Source of the DNA: Gorsachius magnificus
Taxonomy: Eukaryota; Chordata; Aves; Pelecaniformes; Ardeidae
Direction of reading: 5' to 3'
Length of the DNA: 64,000 bases
Assembly: GCA_034008185.1 (NCBI GenBank)
Contig: CM067081.1
Span: forward strand, 25,604,806-25,668,805
In this document: piece after piece, positions 37,751-49,900 of the stretch
Layout of the letters: the number at the start of each line of letters is the position of its first letter
Numbering within the stretch: position 1 is the first letter of the stretch
Notes under the pieces: generated by a model
Database searches by the model: none
Seen by the model: the letters and a program-made list of their open reading frames with translations, nothing else
Told to the model about the DNA's origin: nothing
Program-made: the position numbers and the translations under genes

Positions 37751-40700
37751 GTAGGACTCAGGTTGTATTAATATGTGCTTGACATAATGCAAAATGGCCT
37801 ACAGAGCCATGTTAAAGAACCAGGCTGAAAACTTAGTTTAGTCTTTAACATTCATCTGGGCACTTGTGAAATGAGACTCCAAATCCCTTTCCCGGGTTTG
37901 TTCTTTTCAGCTCTCGAAGACCCTTAATATCTGCAGATAGCATTTGGTGAGTTTGATGCTGCTGTCTTTGAAGTCAGTAGGGAAATTTGTACTGTCGGTG
38001 GTGGGAGGAAGGGCAAAACCTGTGTGAACTGTACTCTCCATGGACTCAGGGAAATTTACTGTGTTATTTATTAATAGTTGTTTTCCATATCTTAGATGTA
38101 CGACTGCATATGTAAAAAATGTAAGAATATATATGTGGGAAGGTAAATACTATGCAGTAGGAGTTCCTCTGAGGAAAACATAAAGCTGAAAGAATATATT
38201 TTTAAATGAAAAATTGGAACCCTTTCATTCTGCATCTCAGTGTTGCCCTTGCACAAATTTTACATTGGTACAGCTCTGGACATCAATCACAATAACCTGA
38301 ATTTATGTCAGTTTAAGAAGAACTGAATGTTTGAGGTTATATAATCAATTATTTAAATTGTTAACCTGTTATTTTTTTCCAAACAGTAAGAGAAATACAC
38401 TCCCTTGTATGAAAGTTATTTTCTATTTTCCCATTTCCTTGTGGCAAAGCAGATTTTTTCAATCCTAGTAGTCACCAATAAGTTGTTTGGGTTCCCATTT
38501 TCACTTTCATTGTCTTTAATTTCTCAATTTACAGTTTAATAATGGATTTACTTGTCTGCAGTTTACTGTTCTGGTTTTAAAACCAGTATTATTGCAGCTA
38601 TGAGTTCAGATGAGATAGCTATTGTGTTATATTGCCATTTTCATACAGGGGATGAGCAAAAATGGTTTTCATTTTATTCTCAGTACTCATGAAGATGCAG
38701 AGGAGTCCTACATTTGTTTCATCTGCTATTCCAGAAACATAATTAGTACAAATAAATTAAAAGGTGAATAAATACATGAGCCAGCGCATCAAAAATGGGA
38801 GAGGAATGAAATGTAAACCAGCTACTAACTATTGCAGGTACAGTGTTACTAGTTTGCATGAAGTCAGATGAAGAGCTACAAGGAGTCATATTCCCACTAC
38901 CCGTATTTCTGCTTAGTTTGTAAATTGCTGGACATACATACAGGGATCTGCCTTTTAATCACAGCTGGCTCTAAACAATCTCAATTTACAGAGTTTCTTT
39001 CCTTTTAATGCACCACTCAGTAAGTAGTAAAAGCAACAACAACAATAGCCTTAAGTTAAGAATATGAACACTTGGCTAAACTTTTTACAGAAAATAAAAA
39101 AAAAAAAAACCAGAGACAGACTGCATCTTCAGAAGGGACTACAGCATCATTACGATGAAAATTACTGTACCCAACTCTTCTGCCCATTAGAATCTGCAAA
39201 ATCCAATGTTAATACCAAAGTTCTCTATAAAATACCCAGGGGAATTTAGCTGAGAAGGACCCACAAAAGGCATCATGTTGGCTGTGAGCAGTCTTGGTGG
39301 ACAACTTTAAAGACCAAAGATGAAGGCACATGTTGTCTCTCTCGGAGTCTTAGGACATGTCTATCCAGTGCAGTAAAGCATTGTAATGTAGAGATTCGTG
39401 GGCTAGTTACCACCAGGTGCACTCCAGCAGTCACAGGGCAGTAAAATGTCTTTGGAGCTATAGCAATGAGAAGCAAGGATAATTCAGGCAGACTCAGGGC
39501 CACATAAATGTGGTTTTGCTGCTTCCTAGATGTGGCCAGTATCTTTGCCCGGTTGTGTATATGCATTGGTTCAGAAAAATCTGCTTATTTCCGTATCAAC
39601 ATTAACAAGTAAGTGCAGCCCTTTCCACGCAAGCCTGTGGAGTAAACAGAGTTGATGTTGAGGGTCTGGTGTCCACGCTGTGTGCATTCCTGAAGGCCAT
39701 TTCTGGGTTAATTTCACCCCAAAGGAACCCAGGTCATGCATCCTGAGACCACGCTGTGATGTGAACCGAGGTGTGATAAGGAGGGAGATTTGCTCAAAAG
39801 TGTGCTCCTGATTTCAGCTGACGCACTGATGTAGATACCCATGCTGACACTGCAAGCTGTAGACAAGTTTGGGTTTTTTTTGCTTCTGGGAAAGGGTCTC
39901 TATTTGGGATTCACAGCCCTAAATCCTTTTACTACTTACTATTATTGATCTTTCTTTTTTTTTTTTTCCAAATACCATTTAGGGTTGAATAAAGAGAGCT
40001 GTAATATAAAGTAGTTAAATATTAATTAGAGCTTCTAATTGGTTGGAGATGTCTTCTCACATGGGTGGGTATCTAACCACTTACTCTAGGGTCACATTCA
40101 CCTCCCTTCTCTGTCTCTGATGCTATAAATAAATTGATTGTTCCTTGCAAAGTGGAGCGTGTTGACCAGGAGGGCACGCAAGCTCTTCTGTGCCATGTTG
40201 ACCAGTTGAGGGGTTGGGTCCTTACCTGGGGAGTTAGCAGGTCTGAATTCAAAGAGTCTTCAGGAGAATGGGAACAGCCAGGCCCCTGACAGGTCAGGGA
40301 CTGAGGTACTCTCAGGTATGTCCAGAGGCAAAACATAGACCATTGGGCACCTTCCACACGGAAGCAGGGGCTGCGGGCTTCACACACCTCACCTTAACGC
40401 GCTGGGGCTGAACAGCAGCTGAGCAGGAGGTTTTAAGGATCTGTATTTGATGCCTATGTGTCTGCCAGTTTTCCTTGGGCTATTTCTATACTAGTAAGCT
40501 AAACAGAGCGTGAGCTGAAGTGCTGTTTAATTTTTAACCCAGTCTGGCAGAGCTCTGGCCTGCACAATAGCAAACTTTTGGGTGTGCTGGGGGGGGCCAT
40601 TGCTCAGGTCAGGAGTTATTTCCAGCAGATGGTATGGACAAGGCCACTCAGCTTCAGAAGCAAGGATAATTCGAGTTTCACTCAACCTGGCTTGCACACC

Positions 40701-42970
40701 AACAGACATAAAAAAGAGGGGAGATAGACAAAGGAAAAAGAAAAAAAAAAAAAAACCAATAATTTTCATGGTGTTTTTTTCTGTAACATGCAATTCGTGT
40801 GGGTTACTATGTCTGAGACTTGCAAACTTTTTGGAACTTAAAAAAATCTTTCAGGTTGCTTCTTTCATAGGTCACACGTAAAAGTGCATTTTTAAAGAAG
40901 GATTTGAGGACAATTTTTATGAGGTGCTCAGGAAGTGTGGGAGTGCTGTGTGATGACTTACAGAAGGATGAGATGCTGTTCAAAGAGAAATTCACACTGG
41001 GACCAGTTCACAAAGTGGGCCTGTATTGGCCTTTACTCTGCTGGTACAGCAGATGTCATCATGGATGCATGCAGAGGTTACAAAAATACGGGCATTTGCC
41101 AAACACAAAAGAATGATGCCTTTAGGAGGAGAAATATTCCATTTCCTTAGACATTTTCTCATGACCTCTGATAGAGACTGGGCCAAATTCATTGCTTATT
41201 TAACCGCAGTTCATTTAATTGATTCAAACAGGGTTACAATCAAGAATCCATGTGGTCCTTCATAAATGATTATAATGAGGTGCATTAATAAAACCAGGAA
41301 ATTAGGATCTTGATACTCTGGTTGCCTGAAATAACGCTTTCAGTGTTGGAAAATATTATGTTCAGTCAGTAACCAGTTTGGGTTGACAGAAGATTGTGAA
41401 TAATAAAGATAAACTTTGCTGGCTACAGAGCCAAACTGAAGTTCAAAAGAACATTTAAGAACATGCTTAAATGCATTGCTGAATTAGGGTGGGTCTAATT
41501 ATGTAATTAAAATAAGCACACTCCTTTGTGCTTTCCTGAAGCCGAACCTTGCCCAGGAACATTTTGCTGAATCTCAGTGTTTAATACAACTAAAAGGGAG
41601 TATCATTTGGAGTCTCAAAATAAAACTGTAAAGCTGGCAATACTAACAGATGCTGGCAGACGCTGATTTTAACCTACAAAGTGTGTGGTGATTCTTAGAA
41701 GTCAAATGGTTGACTTAGAATGTATACATCTTTTTAGAAACCCTTAAATATTTAAGCTGGAAAATGCTATGCAGAATTATCAAATAAATAGCATCCTGGC
41801 TTGTATCAGGAATAGTGTGGCCAGCAGGAGTAGGGAAGTGATCGTTTCCCCGTACCCAGCACTGGTGAGGCCCCACCTTGAATACTGTGTTCAGTTCACT
41901 ACAGGAAAGATGTTGCGTTGCTGGAACATGTCCAGAGGAGAGCAACAAGGCTGGTGAGGGGTCTGGAGCACAAGTCTGATGAGGAGCATCTGTAGGAACT
42001 GGGGTTGTTTAGTCTGGAGAAGAGGAGGCTGAGGGGAGACCTTGTCGTCCTCTACAACTGCCTGGCAGGAGGCTGTAGTGAGGTGGGGGTCAGCTTCTTC
42101 TCCCTGGTAACGGGCAATAGGACAAGAGGAAATGGCCTTAAGTTGTGCCAGGGCAGGTTTCGGCTGGACATTAGGAAAAAAAATTCTTCACCAAAAGGGT
42201 TGTTAAGGATTGGAATGGGCTGCCCAGGGAAGGGGTTGAGTCCCCATCCCTGGAGGTATTTAAAAGCTGGGTAGATGAGGTGCTTCGGGACATGGTCTAG
42301 TGGTGGAATGGCAGTGTTAGGTTAACGGTTGGACTTGATGATCTCAAAGGTCTTTTCCAACCTAAACGATTCTATGATTCTACAATTCCTGCATTATCAC
42401 TTCTACTTAAAATGCTTGGTAATAAAAAATTCATCAGCATGCCCAAAGTGTTGTCAGGGTTTTCTCAGTATGTATTCTTAGTGGAGAGGAAGTATCAAAA
42501 AGACGGTAACTTTTGTTTGCAGGCAGGGTAGTGCTGCATTAATGGCACTCCAGCTGCCCCGCAGCGAGCTGCAGTGCGTGCTCAGCAGAGCCCAGTGCAG
42601 TGCAGCGTGATTGCGAGCTCACTTGCTGCAAACAGTTCAAGTGTAGCGTGTTCTGCTCCGAGGCTGAGGTTTGGCAAGCCTAATTAACAGTACTGTTCAA
42701 ACCACTGCTGCCCTGCTTTGCTTTCTAAATCTGGCTTGTTTAAAGCCAAGTCAGGTACTTCCACTGCCTTGCACAGTGCACCCGTGCCCTGGCAGCTCCC
42801 TGAGTGCAGTTGAAATATCTTCCCTGAACGGGCTTTGAGGCAGGTCCCGAGATACTTATCTGACCTATTGCATTGTTCTTACACATCGATACTGCAAACA
42901 TTGCTGATACGGTGTAATCTACAGAGGAAGAATGGGCACTGCGATAAGTTTGGTTTTGTTCTTTCCTCAG
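37751..42970 (+). other. KL: KL intron 2 (5.2 kb)
   Basis: The donor is GTAGGA at 37751 and the acceptor TTCTTTCCTCAG ends at 42970, phase 1. It contains A-runs near 39096-39110 and 40741-40755, a T-run near 39955 and a well-preserved CR1 at 41790-42386. The small open frames on both strands resemble nothing conserved. Confidence 0.9.
41790..42386 (+). mobile_element. CR1 LINE, about 600 bp 3' portion, well preserved
   Basis: A continuous 3' portion of an avian CR1. It runs from GCATCCTGGCTTGTATCAGG through GTGAGGCCCCACCTTGAATACTG, here recognised by the motifs GTGAGGCCCCACCTTGA, TCTGGAGAAGAGGAGGCTGA and GGGCTGCCCAGGGA. It ends in CTTTTCCAACCTAAACGATTC followed by the ATTCTATGATTCTA terminus (motifs given in part). 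The last part of the RT reading frame is included but has indels, for example a loss of about ten bases near 41900. It is in sense orientation and ends about 580 bp before KL exon 3. Confidence 0.93.
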
Positions 42971-43239
42971 CCATCCGGTACGACGGAGTTAATGTGTTTG
43001 GCTACACGGTCTGGTCCCTCCTGGATGGTTTTGAATGGCACAGGGGATACAGCATTCGGCGTGGATTGTTTTATGTTGATTTTCAAAGCCACGACAAGAA
43101 GTTGATGCCCAAATCTTCTGTCTTGTTCTATCAAAAGCTGATAGAAAAAAATGGCTTCCCGCCTTTGCCTGAAAACCAGCCCATAGAAGGGATTTTTCCC
43201 TGTGGCTTTGCTTGGGGAATTGTTGACAACTACATTCAG
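42971..43239 (+). CDS. KL: Alpha-Klotho, exon 3 (end of KL1 and KL1-KL2 linker)
   Basis: The exon completes codon 388 (Ala) and encodes up to residue 477. It has [37 protein letters not shown], the [20 protein letters not shown] end of KL1 and the linker [23 protein letters not shown] that leads into KL2. The glycosidase-type WSLLDGFEW motif is intact. The acceptor ends at 42970 and the main donor CAG|GTGAGT at 43240 is strong, leaving phase 0. A second possible donor 50 nt downstream may give the secreted isoform. In mammals the exon 3 donor choice is what separates membrane and secreted Klotho transcripts. Confidence 0.96.
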
Positions 43240-43289
43240 GTGAGTCTGATGATAAAGCCGACAGACTGTCCAGCCAGATCAGTGCACAG
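43240..43289 (+). other. KL: Possible alternative exon 3 extension (secreted-Klotho tail)
   Basis: If the main donor at 43240 is skipped and the GT at 43290-43291 (ACAG|GTTCAT) is used, exon 3 grows by exactly 50 nt. These encode [16 protein letters not shown]. The last two bases plus the first base of exon 4 make AGG, and the next codon is TAG (45854-45856), so translation stops at once. In human KL a 50-nt extension of exon 3 at the same place yields the secreted isoform, whose tail starts SQLTKP after the Val. The bird sequence has SLMIKP at the same register. Usage is inferred; the sequence relationship is seen directly. Confidence 0.6.
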
Positions 43290-44775
43290 GTTCATGTTGA
43301 TAAATTTGCTGGATGGAGTGTCTTTGCCAATATGTATTACCACAGTCCTGCAAGGAGATGGGTACAAGGCTTTGTACCAAACACTGTGTCTTTCAGTCTT
43401 TGGTAGGCTTTCTGCGTGTGACCAAGGAGATCCACTCAGCTTGAGATACAATAAATAACGTCTTAGAAAACATACATAAATTGAAAGGGGTCTGGTGCTC
43501 ATCTTCCCTGGACATGTTACGTGATCAGTTACTGGAAGCCAGTCAAGGTGTAGTTCCAAATGTCCTAGTCTATGAAATGGGAAATAATGCTGCTTTTTCA
43601 TGTTCATAATTTTATTGGTAATATATTTGTCTGCTGTGATAATACATGCTTTAGAAAACTTCCTGAAAGCTCTTAAAACTCCAGAGCCATGTTTCTACAT
43701 CTTACGCATATAAATCCTGGTACTGTTGTTAAGAGGGCTTTTGTGTAAAAAAAAAAAAGTAAACAACATTAGATTTAGATGAAATTTCTGTATTCCTTCT
43801 TTGTCATTTTCTGTAGGACTGTGTTTGACGGAGGACTTCAGTGTCCCTGGATATCACCTAGCTAGATTATGGATCCAGTTCATAGCTCTCACTCTTTATT
43901 TCATCTAAATCTGATACTTTGGGAGGACCTTTCAAATTTTAAGACTTCATAGAATGTGTAAAAATTGTAGCTTAGTTATGGTCTCTGTAACAGTTTGGCT
44001 CTGTAATTCTGAGATGCTGTTTTGGCTTGCAGGGCTTCTCTAACCACAGTAAAGAGGTGTAGTTAAATTCAACGTTGAGGCTTGATCCAAGAACAGAATT
44101 TTTAATTTAGATTTTCCACAAAGACAGAATCTTTCCTAAGGCTAGAGTGTAGGGAGCTTGTTTGTGTTTTCTCACTCCAAAAGTAAGATCTGACTTTGTT
44201 CCCTTGACAAATACTGCAGCCTCCTTACCTGGTACACTGATTTCCAAGAAGATTCAACAGTCATTATCCTCCTAGCTCCCAGATAGATTAGGGATTGGAA
44301 ATGGAATTGCTGCCTTTGGGATCAATAACAGCTATAAAGTTGCGGAGTCAGTCAGCCTAAGTCAGTTAAAAAATCCCTCCCAACCCCAAAACCTTCAAAG
44401 CTGAATATTTTCATTTCGAAAGGCTATTCAAACATTTTGTGCTGTAAGGCTTAGGTAGTGTGATTTGTAGATGCATCACAGTGGAAAAACTCTTTTGACA
44501 GCATTCCCACAGTATTAGTGGCAATGCATGCTTTAGTAATCGACAAGGGACAATTCTCCAGAAAAGCAATTTCCCTCAGACATGCTGTTTTTTATTACTT
44601 TTTTCTATAAGCACAGTACTGACCTCTCCGGAGAAAATAGCAACTGATTTTCAGCAGCTTCTTTATACACTCTGCAGAGCCTCAGCTACAAGTTGAACAC
44701 TGGTTGTAGGCTGACACCTGCTTTTCAAACGGGGGCAGGACAAGGAAATCTGAACTCAGGGGGAGCCTTGCACAA

Positions 44776-44807
<32 letters not shown>

Positions 44808-45852
44808 AAGAAAAAAAGAAAAAGAAAGAAGGACAAATAAACATGTGGTACCAGTATCTTACAGTTTGGGTCTTTCTTGTAAGAGTTACACTGAGGTATG
44901 AATGAGGAGGTTTTGCGCTGTGCATTATTTTAAGTAATTCACTTTTCAATTTTCTAGTCATTATTGTGTTTGTGCTATTCCTTAAAAAGTGAAAGTATAA
45001 TTCTGTGGGACCCTGAGAAGCTCATCTTCTACCGTGTCCAGTATGTCATACAGGCAATTCTGGCATCTGAAGCCCTAAAGACTTATGGAAAATGCATTTA
45101 TTGTTGGAGTGACATGTAGTGGGTTTACTCAGAGGCCCGAAAAAAATAGATTCAGACATCAACAACCTGCTGAAATAACTTGGAAATGAGTTCAGTATGA
45201 GTTAAATAAAAAAGGACGTCTTTAGCAAGAAGGAAAAAATTTTGCTTGTCAGCTGAATTTGTGCTAAAAATCAAGTGCAGAGCATTACTCATCTTTCATC
45301 ATAGTCAGGAAAATAACTGAACACAGAAATGATGTTGCATTCATTATTCCTTTTACTGTGTTCAGTGGAGTGGTCTTGAAACTGAAGCTACTGGGTAATT
45401 TACAACAGACAGTCTCGCTGTAAGCCTTTTAGTATAGCTTCTTAATCTTGAAAGAATAACATTTTAAAAATTACTGTAGTCTTTGCTGAAGACCTGCTTC
45501 TCTGGAGATCTGTTGCAGGTTTAGTGCCTTATCCCTGAGCAATCCCTTGTTTCCCTTACAGGCTGGCGCAATCTGGAGAAGATATAAACATGGTGACCAT
45601 TACCATAAGCTTGTTTGCAAAGTAGAATGAAAACGATATATAGATTTGGTATTTTTCTGACTTCACATGTTCACGGAAGATTAATTCATTCATATAAGCC
45701 AGAGATGTTATCGTACCAGAGATGCGAGAGAGGCGCTAAATGCAATGTTTTGATTTAATGCTATTCTTTCACTACATTGTGCAAATGGTTATGATGTTCC
45801 CACCTACCTAGAACAAACAGCTTGAATCTGTTATGTTTCTCATTCTACCTAG
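43290..45852 (+). other. KL: KL intron 3 (remainder)
   Basis: The intron formally starts at 43240 and ends with the acceptor CTCATTCTACCTAG at 45852, phase 0. It has an A-rich purine tract at 44775-44831. Read-through from exon 3 stays open to 43458, but the part beyond 43290 resembles nothing. No other feature was recognised. Confidence 0.85.
44775..44831. repeat. A-rich purine tract
   Basis: A run of A interrupted by single G residues on the + strand. The open frames crossing it on either strand (Lys-rich or Phe-rich) are low-complexity artefacts. Confidence 0.9.
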
Positions 45853-46969
45853 GTAGACACAACACCCACCCAGTTTCTTGACTCTAATGTTTATGTGTGG
45901 GATGTTCACCAGACGAAGAAGCTTATTAAAGTGGATGGAGTTTTCACCTCGAAACGCAAGCGTCACTGTGTTGACTTTGCTGCTATCAGGCTTCAGATCT
46001 CTCTTCTGCAAGAAATGCATGTTACACACTTTCATTTTTCACTGAAATGGTCTTTAATCCTTCCTTTAGGTAACCTTTCTCTAATCAACCACACACTTGT
46101 ACATTATTATCAGTGCTTTGCTAGTGAACTTCTCAGAGTTAACGTAACTCCTATTGTTGCTTTATGGCAACCTATGGCTGAGAATCAAGAGCTTCCAGTT
46201 TCCCTTGCCAAATATGGAGCTTGGGAAAACCCAGAAACCATTCAGGCTTTTGTTGAGTATGCCAAATTCTGCTTCACAAGTCTTGGGGAATATGTCAAAT
46301 TTTGGATCACAATGAATGAACCGTCTGTGAAAAACTTGACCTACACCGCAGGGCATAACCTGTTGAAAGCCCATGCAAAAGCATGGCATCTTTATGACAA
46401 AGAATTCAGGAGATCTCAGAAGGGTAAAATATCTATAGCTCTGCAAGCTGACTGGGTAGAACCAGCTTGTCCCTTTTCCAGGAATGACCAAGAAGTTGCT
46501 GACAGAATTTTAGAGTTTGACATTGGCTGGCTTGCAGAGCCCATCTTTGGGAATGGTGACTACCCACAGGTGATGAGAGCATGGCTGCACCGAAGAAACA
46601 GTGTTGACCTGTATAATTTCCACTTGCCTTATTTCTCAGAAGATGAAAAGAAGTTAATCCAGGGCTCATTTGATTTTTTTGCCTTGAGTCACTACACTAC
46701 TACCCTTGTGGGCTGGGAGAAAGAAGATGCACTAAAATATGACCACTATCTTGAAGTTCAAATGATCAATGACATCACATGGCTGCACTCCCCCAACAGA
46801 GCTGCAGTAGTGCCCTGGGGACTGCGTAAATTGCTCAAGTGGGTTAAATCAAAGTACGGTGATGTCCCAATTTATGTTATGGCTAATGGAATTGACGATG
46901 ACCAGAATATGGTGCATGATAAGCTCAGAGTCTATTATATACAGAATTACATCAATGAAGCTTTAAAAG
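45853..46969 (+). CDS. KL: Alpha-Klotho, exon 4 (most of KL2)
   Basis: The exon encodes residues 478-849 plus the first base of codon 850, i.e. nearly all of KL2. The first part (VDTTPTQF to about [10 protein letters not shown]) corresponds to the KL2 loop known as the receptor-binding arm that grips FGFR1c, with SKRKRHC where human has KKRKSYC. Later landmarks are [82 protein letters not shown] and [19 protein letters not shown]633 keeps the GH1 acid/base Glu, while the nucleophile position is Ala (A821 in MANG), as expected for a non-catalytic KL2 where human has Ser. The Cys and Asp of ACPFSRND are retained; the equivalent residues are zinc ligands in the human structure. About six extra residues (SVDLYN region) precede LPYF compared with human. 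Phase 0 acceptor at 45852, donor AAAG|GTAAGG at 46970. Confidence 0.97.
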
Positions 46970-49900
46970 GTAAGGAACCATAGTTGCTTTATATGTCACA
47001 AATCCCAGGGATAATATAAACTGTGTGATAGCGTATGTTTAACTTTAAAAAAAAATAATAATCCTATGTAGAATAGTCCATAAATGAAATGTTATTACAG
47101 CGTAACAGATAGTTTTTCCTTTGATTTATGATTGATTGGTATACTCCGCATAAGACAGCAGAAGCAACTTTTTTGTGGATTCAAGAAATTTAAGTAGATG
47201 TTATGTGAGTAGCTCCACATGTATTTAGTCAGATTTTCTTCCTATTGCACTTCTACTGTTGTTTTGCTTTGATGCTTCTCTCCGCTGATGTGCCTCAGGG
47301 CTGGGTATGAGTTCTGTTCCTCAGCTGTCTCTGTATCTTATCCAACACAGGGATCTTATCCAACAGTGATCTTCGTAATAATTCAGCTATCTACCTCATT
47401 ATGCCATTTCTTGGACTCCTTCCTGCTATTCAGAACCCAAACTGGTCTTTTTCTCTGTCTCAGAGATTCATAAATTATAAGGCAAAAAGGAGGCATTTTG
47501 AGTCATTCTGTCATACAACACAGGCTGTTTTTTTAAGAAAAGCACAAGACCCGAATGAGATCATTTTTACTGATGAATCTTTTACATCTCACTGTAAGCT
47601 GTTGCAGTGGCTAATTATTTACTGGTTTTATCTACAAGTGCGTAGATATATATATAAAAATCTTACTTCTGTTACTGTATTAATTTCTTTAGCTTCGTTT
47701 AAGCCATTTTGTTGTTTCCATGTATTTTTCTGTTAGGTATTCACAGACAGAGAACAAACTCTCTCTAATTTATCTCTTTGATAAAAGGCCCAGACAAAGC
47801 TCTTTGTGTCCCTTACTATAAAACATCATTTAGAACCTTTCAATTATTAAACTTTTTCCTGTTTGCCAGCATTCTTCTTGTGAGGGGTAGACCCAGACCT
47901 GGACACGCTGTTCCTGCCAAAGCCACACCTATACTTCAGGCAGGTATAACGTAACCTCGTACCCTTTTACTCCTTGTTTGTACATCTAAGCAGTCCGTTA
48001 GCCTTTTTGGCCATGGCAGCAGGTTGCTCACACACACAGTGGTTACCTACTAAGATGTCCAACTCAGTTACAGATTCCTGCCCCTCCCAGGCAGAGCTTC
48101 CTCTACCAAAGTATGATCTGCTTGTTCTTTGACATCCTCACATTTGGTCATGTTCAAATGCCAGGTGCTTGCTTGTGCAAAGCTTGCTACACTAGCTAAA
48201 TTATATCCCTAATCTTTGTGTTAATTGCAAACTTTTGTGAGAAATAATTTTACTTTTCTTTCAGGTCGCCGATATGTTTAAGATCATTAAATATCTTAGT
48301 GCTAAAAGCCAATCTTCGTGACCACAGTAGAAATGCACCTACTATGTGACACTTACTTACCTGCACTTACATTTCTAGACTTACTAGTTCTATTTGAGAC
48401 CACTTGAAATCTGTTTATTATGGGCTCATAACATTCTCTTTTCTTGATCCAAATGCCATATAATACCAAGTCAGTTGCCCTGTGAAGTTCTTAGTATATT
48501 ACATCAAACATCACTACTTTTATTGATCTGCTGATCTCATAAAAAAGATGTCAAGTTAGTTTGACAAGATTTATTTTTCATAAAACTAAGCTGATTGGCA
48601 TTAATCATGTATATCTCCTGTAATTCTTATTTATCAAGCCTTATATAATCTATTCCACTCTTTTGCTAGGGAGTCAGGGATGGCTGGCAGTTCCTTAATT
48701 TGCTAGGTCATCCTGTACACTCTGTTAAGTATTGGCTTTAACTTCCTCCTCTGCAATTTCCATCTCTTTCATAAGTTACTGAATATCAATATTAAGTGCC
48801 CAAGAACTCTTTCTCCAGCATTTTGAAGTACTGGCTGCATGTTTTCTGCATCTGTAGTTAAAAAGCTTATCTTGGCTGTATTTGAGCTTATGGTTTCAAT
48901 CGTTTTGGTTTGTTTTTTTTTTTTCTTTTCTGTATTGCTTCTCTCCTTCCTACTACTTCAGACCATCCAGTTCTTGGCACTTCTGTTTTCAAAGCATGTA
49001 TGGATATGGGCTTTTCTCCCAGTTCCTATTAGCCTGAACACCTGCACATCCCCCTGTTTTTTACAGAACTTTGTCATTTGTACTGATCTGGTACCAGTGT
49101 CCCCCAGTCACTTCCTTCTCCCCTCTTCTAACCAGTCTGGAAATAGCCCCTGTGTTTTTCAACTTAACCATCCCATGTAAGCCATAGTTTCCTATCTTTC
49201 TATCTTCTTTGTTGTGGATGAATATGTCCCTGCTAACCCTCTGTAACACATGCCTTAAAGCTCACTCTCCCACCTTTACATCATCATTCCTCCGTAGTGT
49301 TTGGTCCATCAGTTTCATTTTTTCTTATCTTTTGCTTAAACAGGGAGCGATCTCTTAACCTTGGCATCATGACTGATTCAGGTTTCTCCAAAACCTGAAT
49401 TTTTTGCATTTTTTTCTGGAAGACTTTGTGCAGTAACTGAGATGAATTACAGATCTTGTGGCCTTACCCCATTGTCACGCTGGAGAGGAATGAGAGGGGA
49501 TTTGGTACATGCGTGCTCTTGCCTTAAAGTTCCTAACCTGCCTTCTTCCACATGGTTTCAGGGGCTGCATGTGGCAGCATTTCTGCATGTAATGTTGCTC
49601 ATTTGCCTTGTTCCAGGGGAGCCAGCAGATTTGTGCAGATAAATGATTCCAGAATAGAGTAACGGGACCCTTGGACTGAGGGTTTGTACACTATTTAAAG
49701 TACATCTTTGCCAACTGAAAACAAAGAACAGCAGTAACCATTTATGTAACACCATTAAATCCACATACAGTTTTACAGACGCAAACTAATTATCCTGGCT
49801 AGCAGCTCTGTAAAAGGGCAAGTAAATATTATTCCATTTTACACATGAAACGTAGGTTAGAGGTGCTAAATGTCTTGCATGTGGCTGCAGAAAGAATTAC

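Noticed and set aside
43240..43458. Full read-through of exon 3 into intron 3 as a 73-codon coding extension
   Set aside because: Only the first 50 nt show similarity to a known tail and end at a usable donor; the remainder resembles nothing.
44693..44961. Lys-rich and Phe-rich open frames over the purine tract
   Set aside because: They are low-complexity translation of an A-rich repeat.
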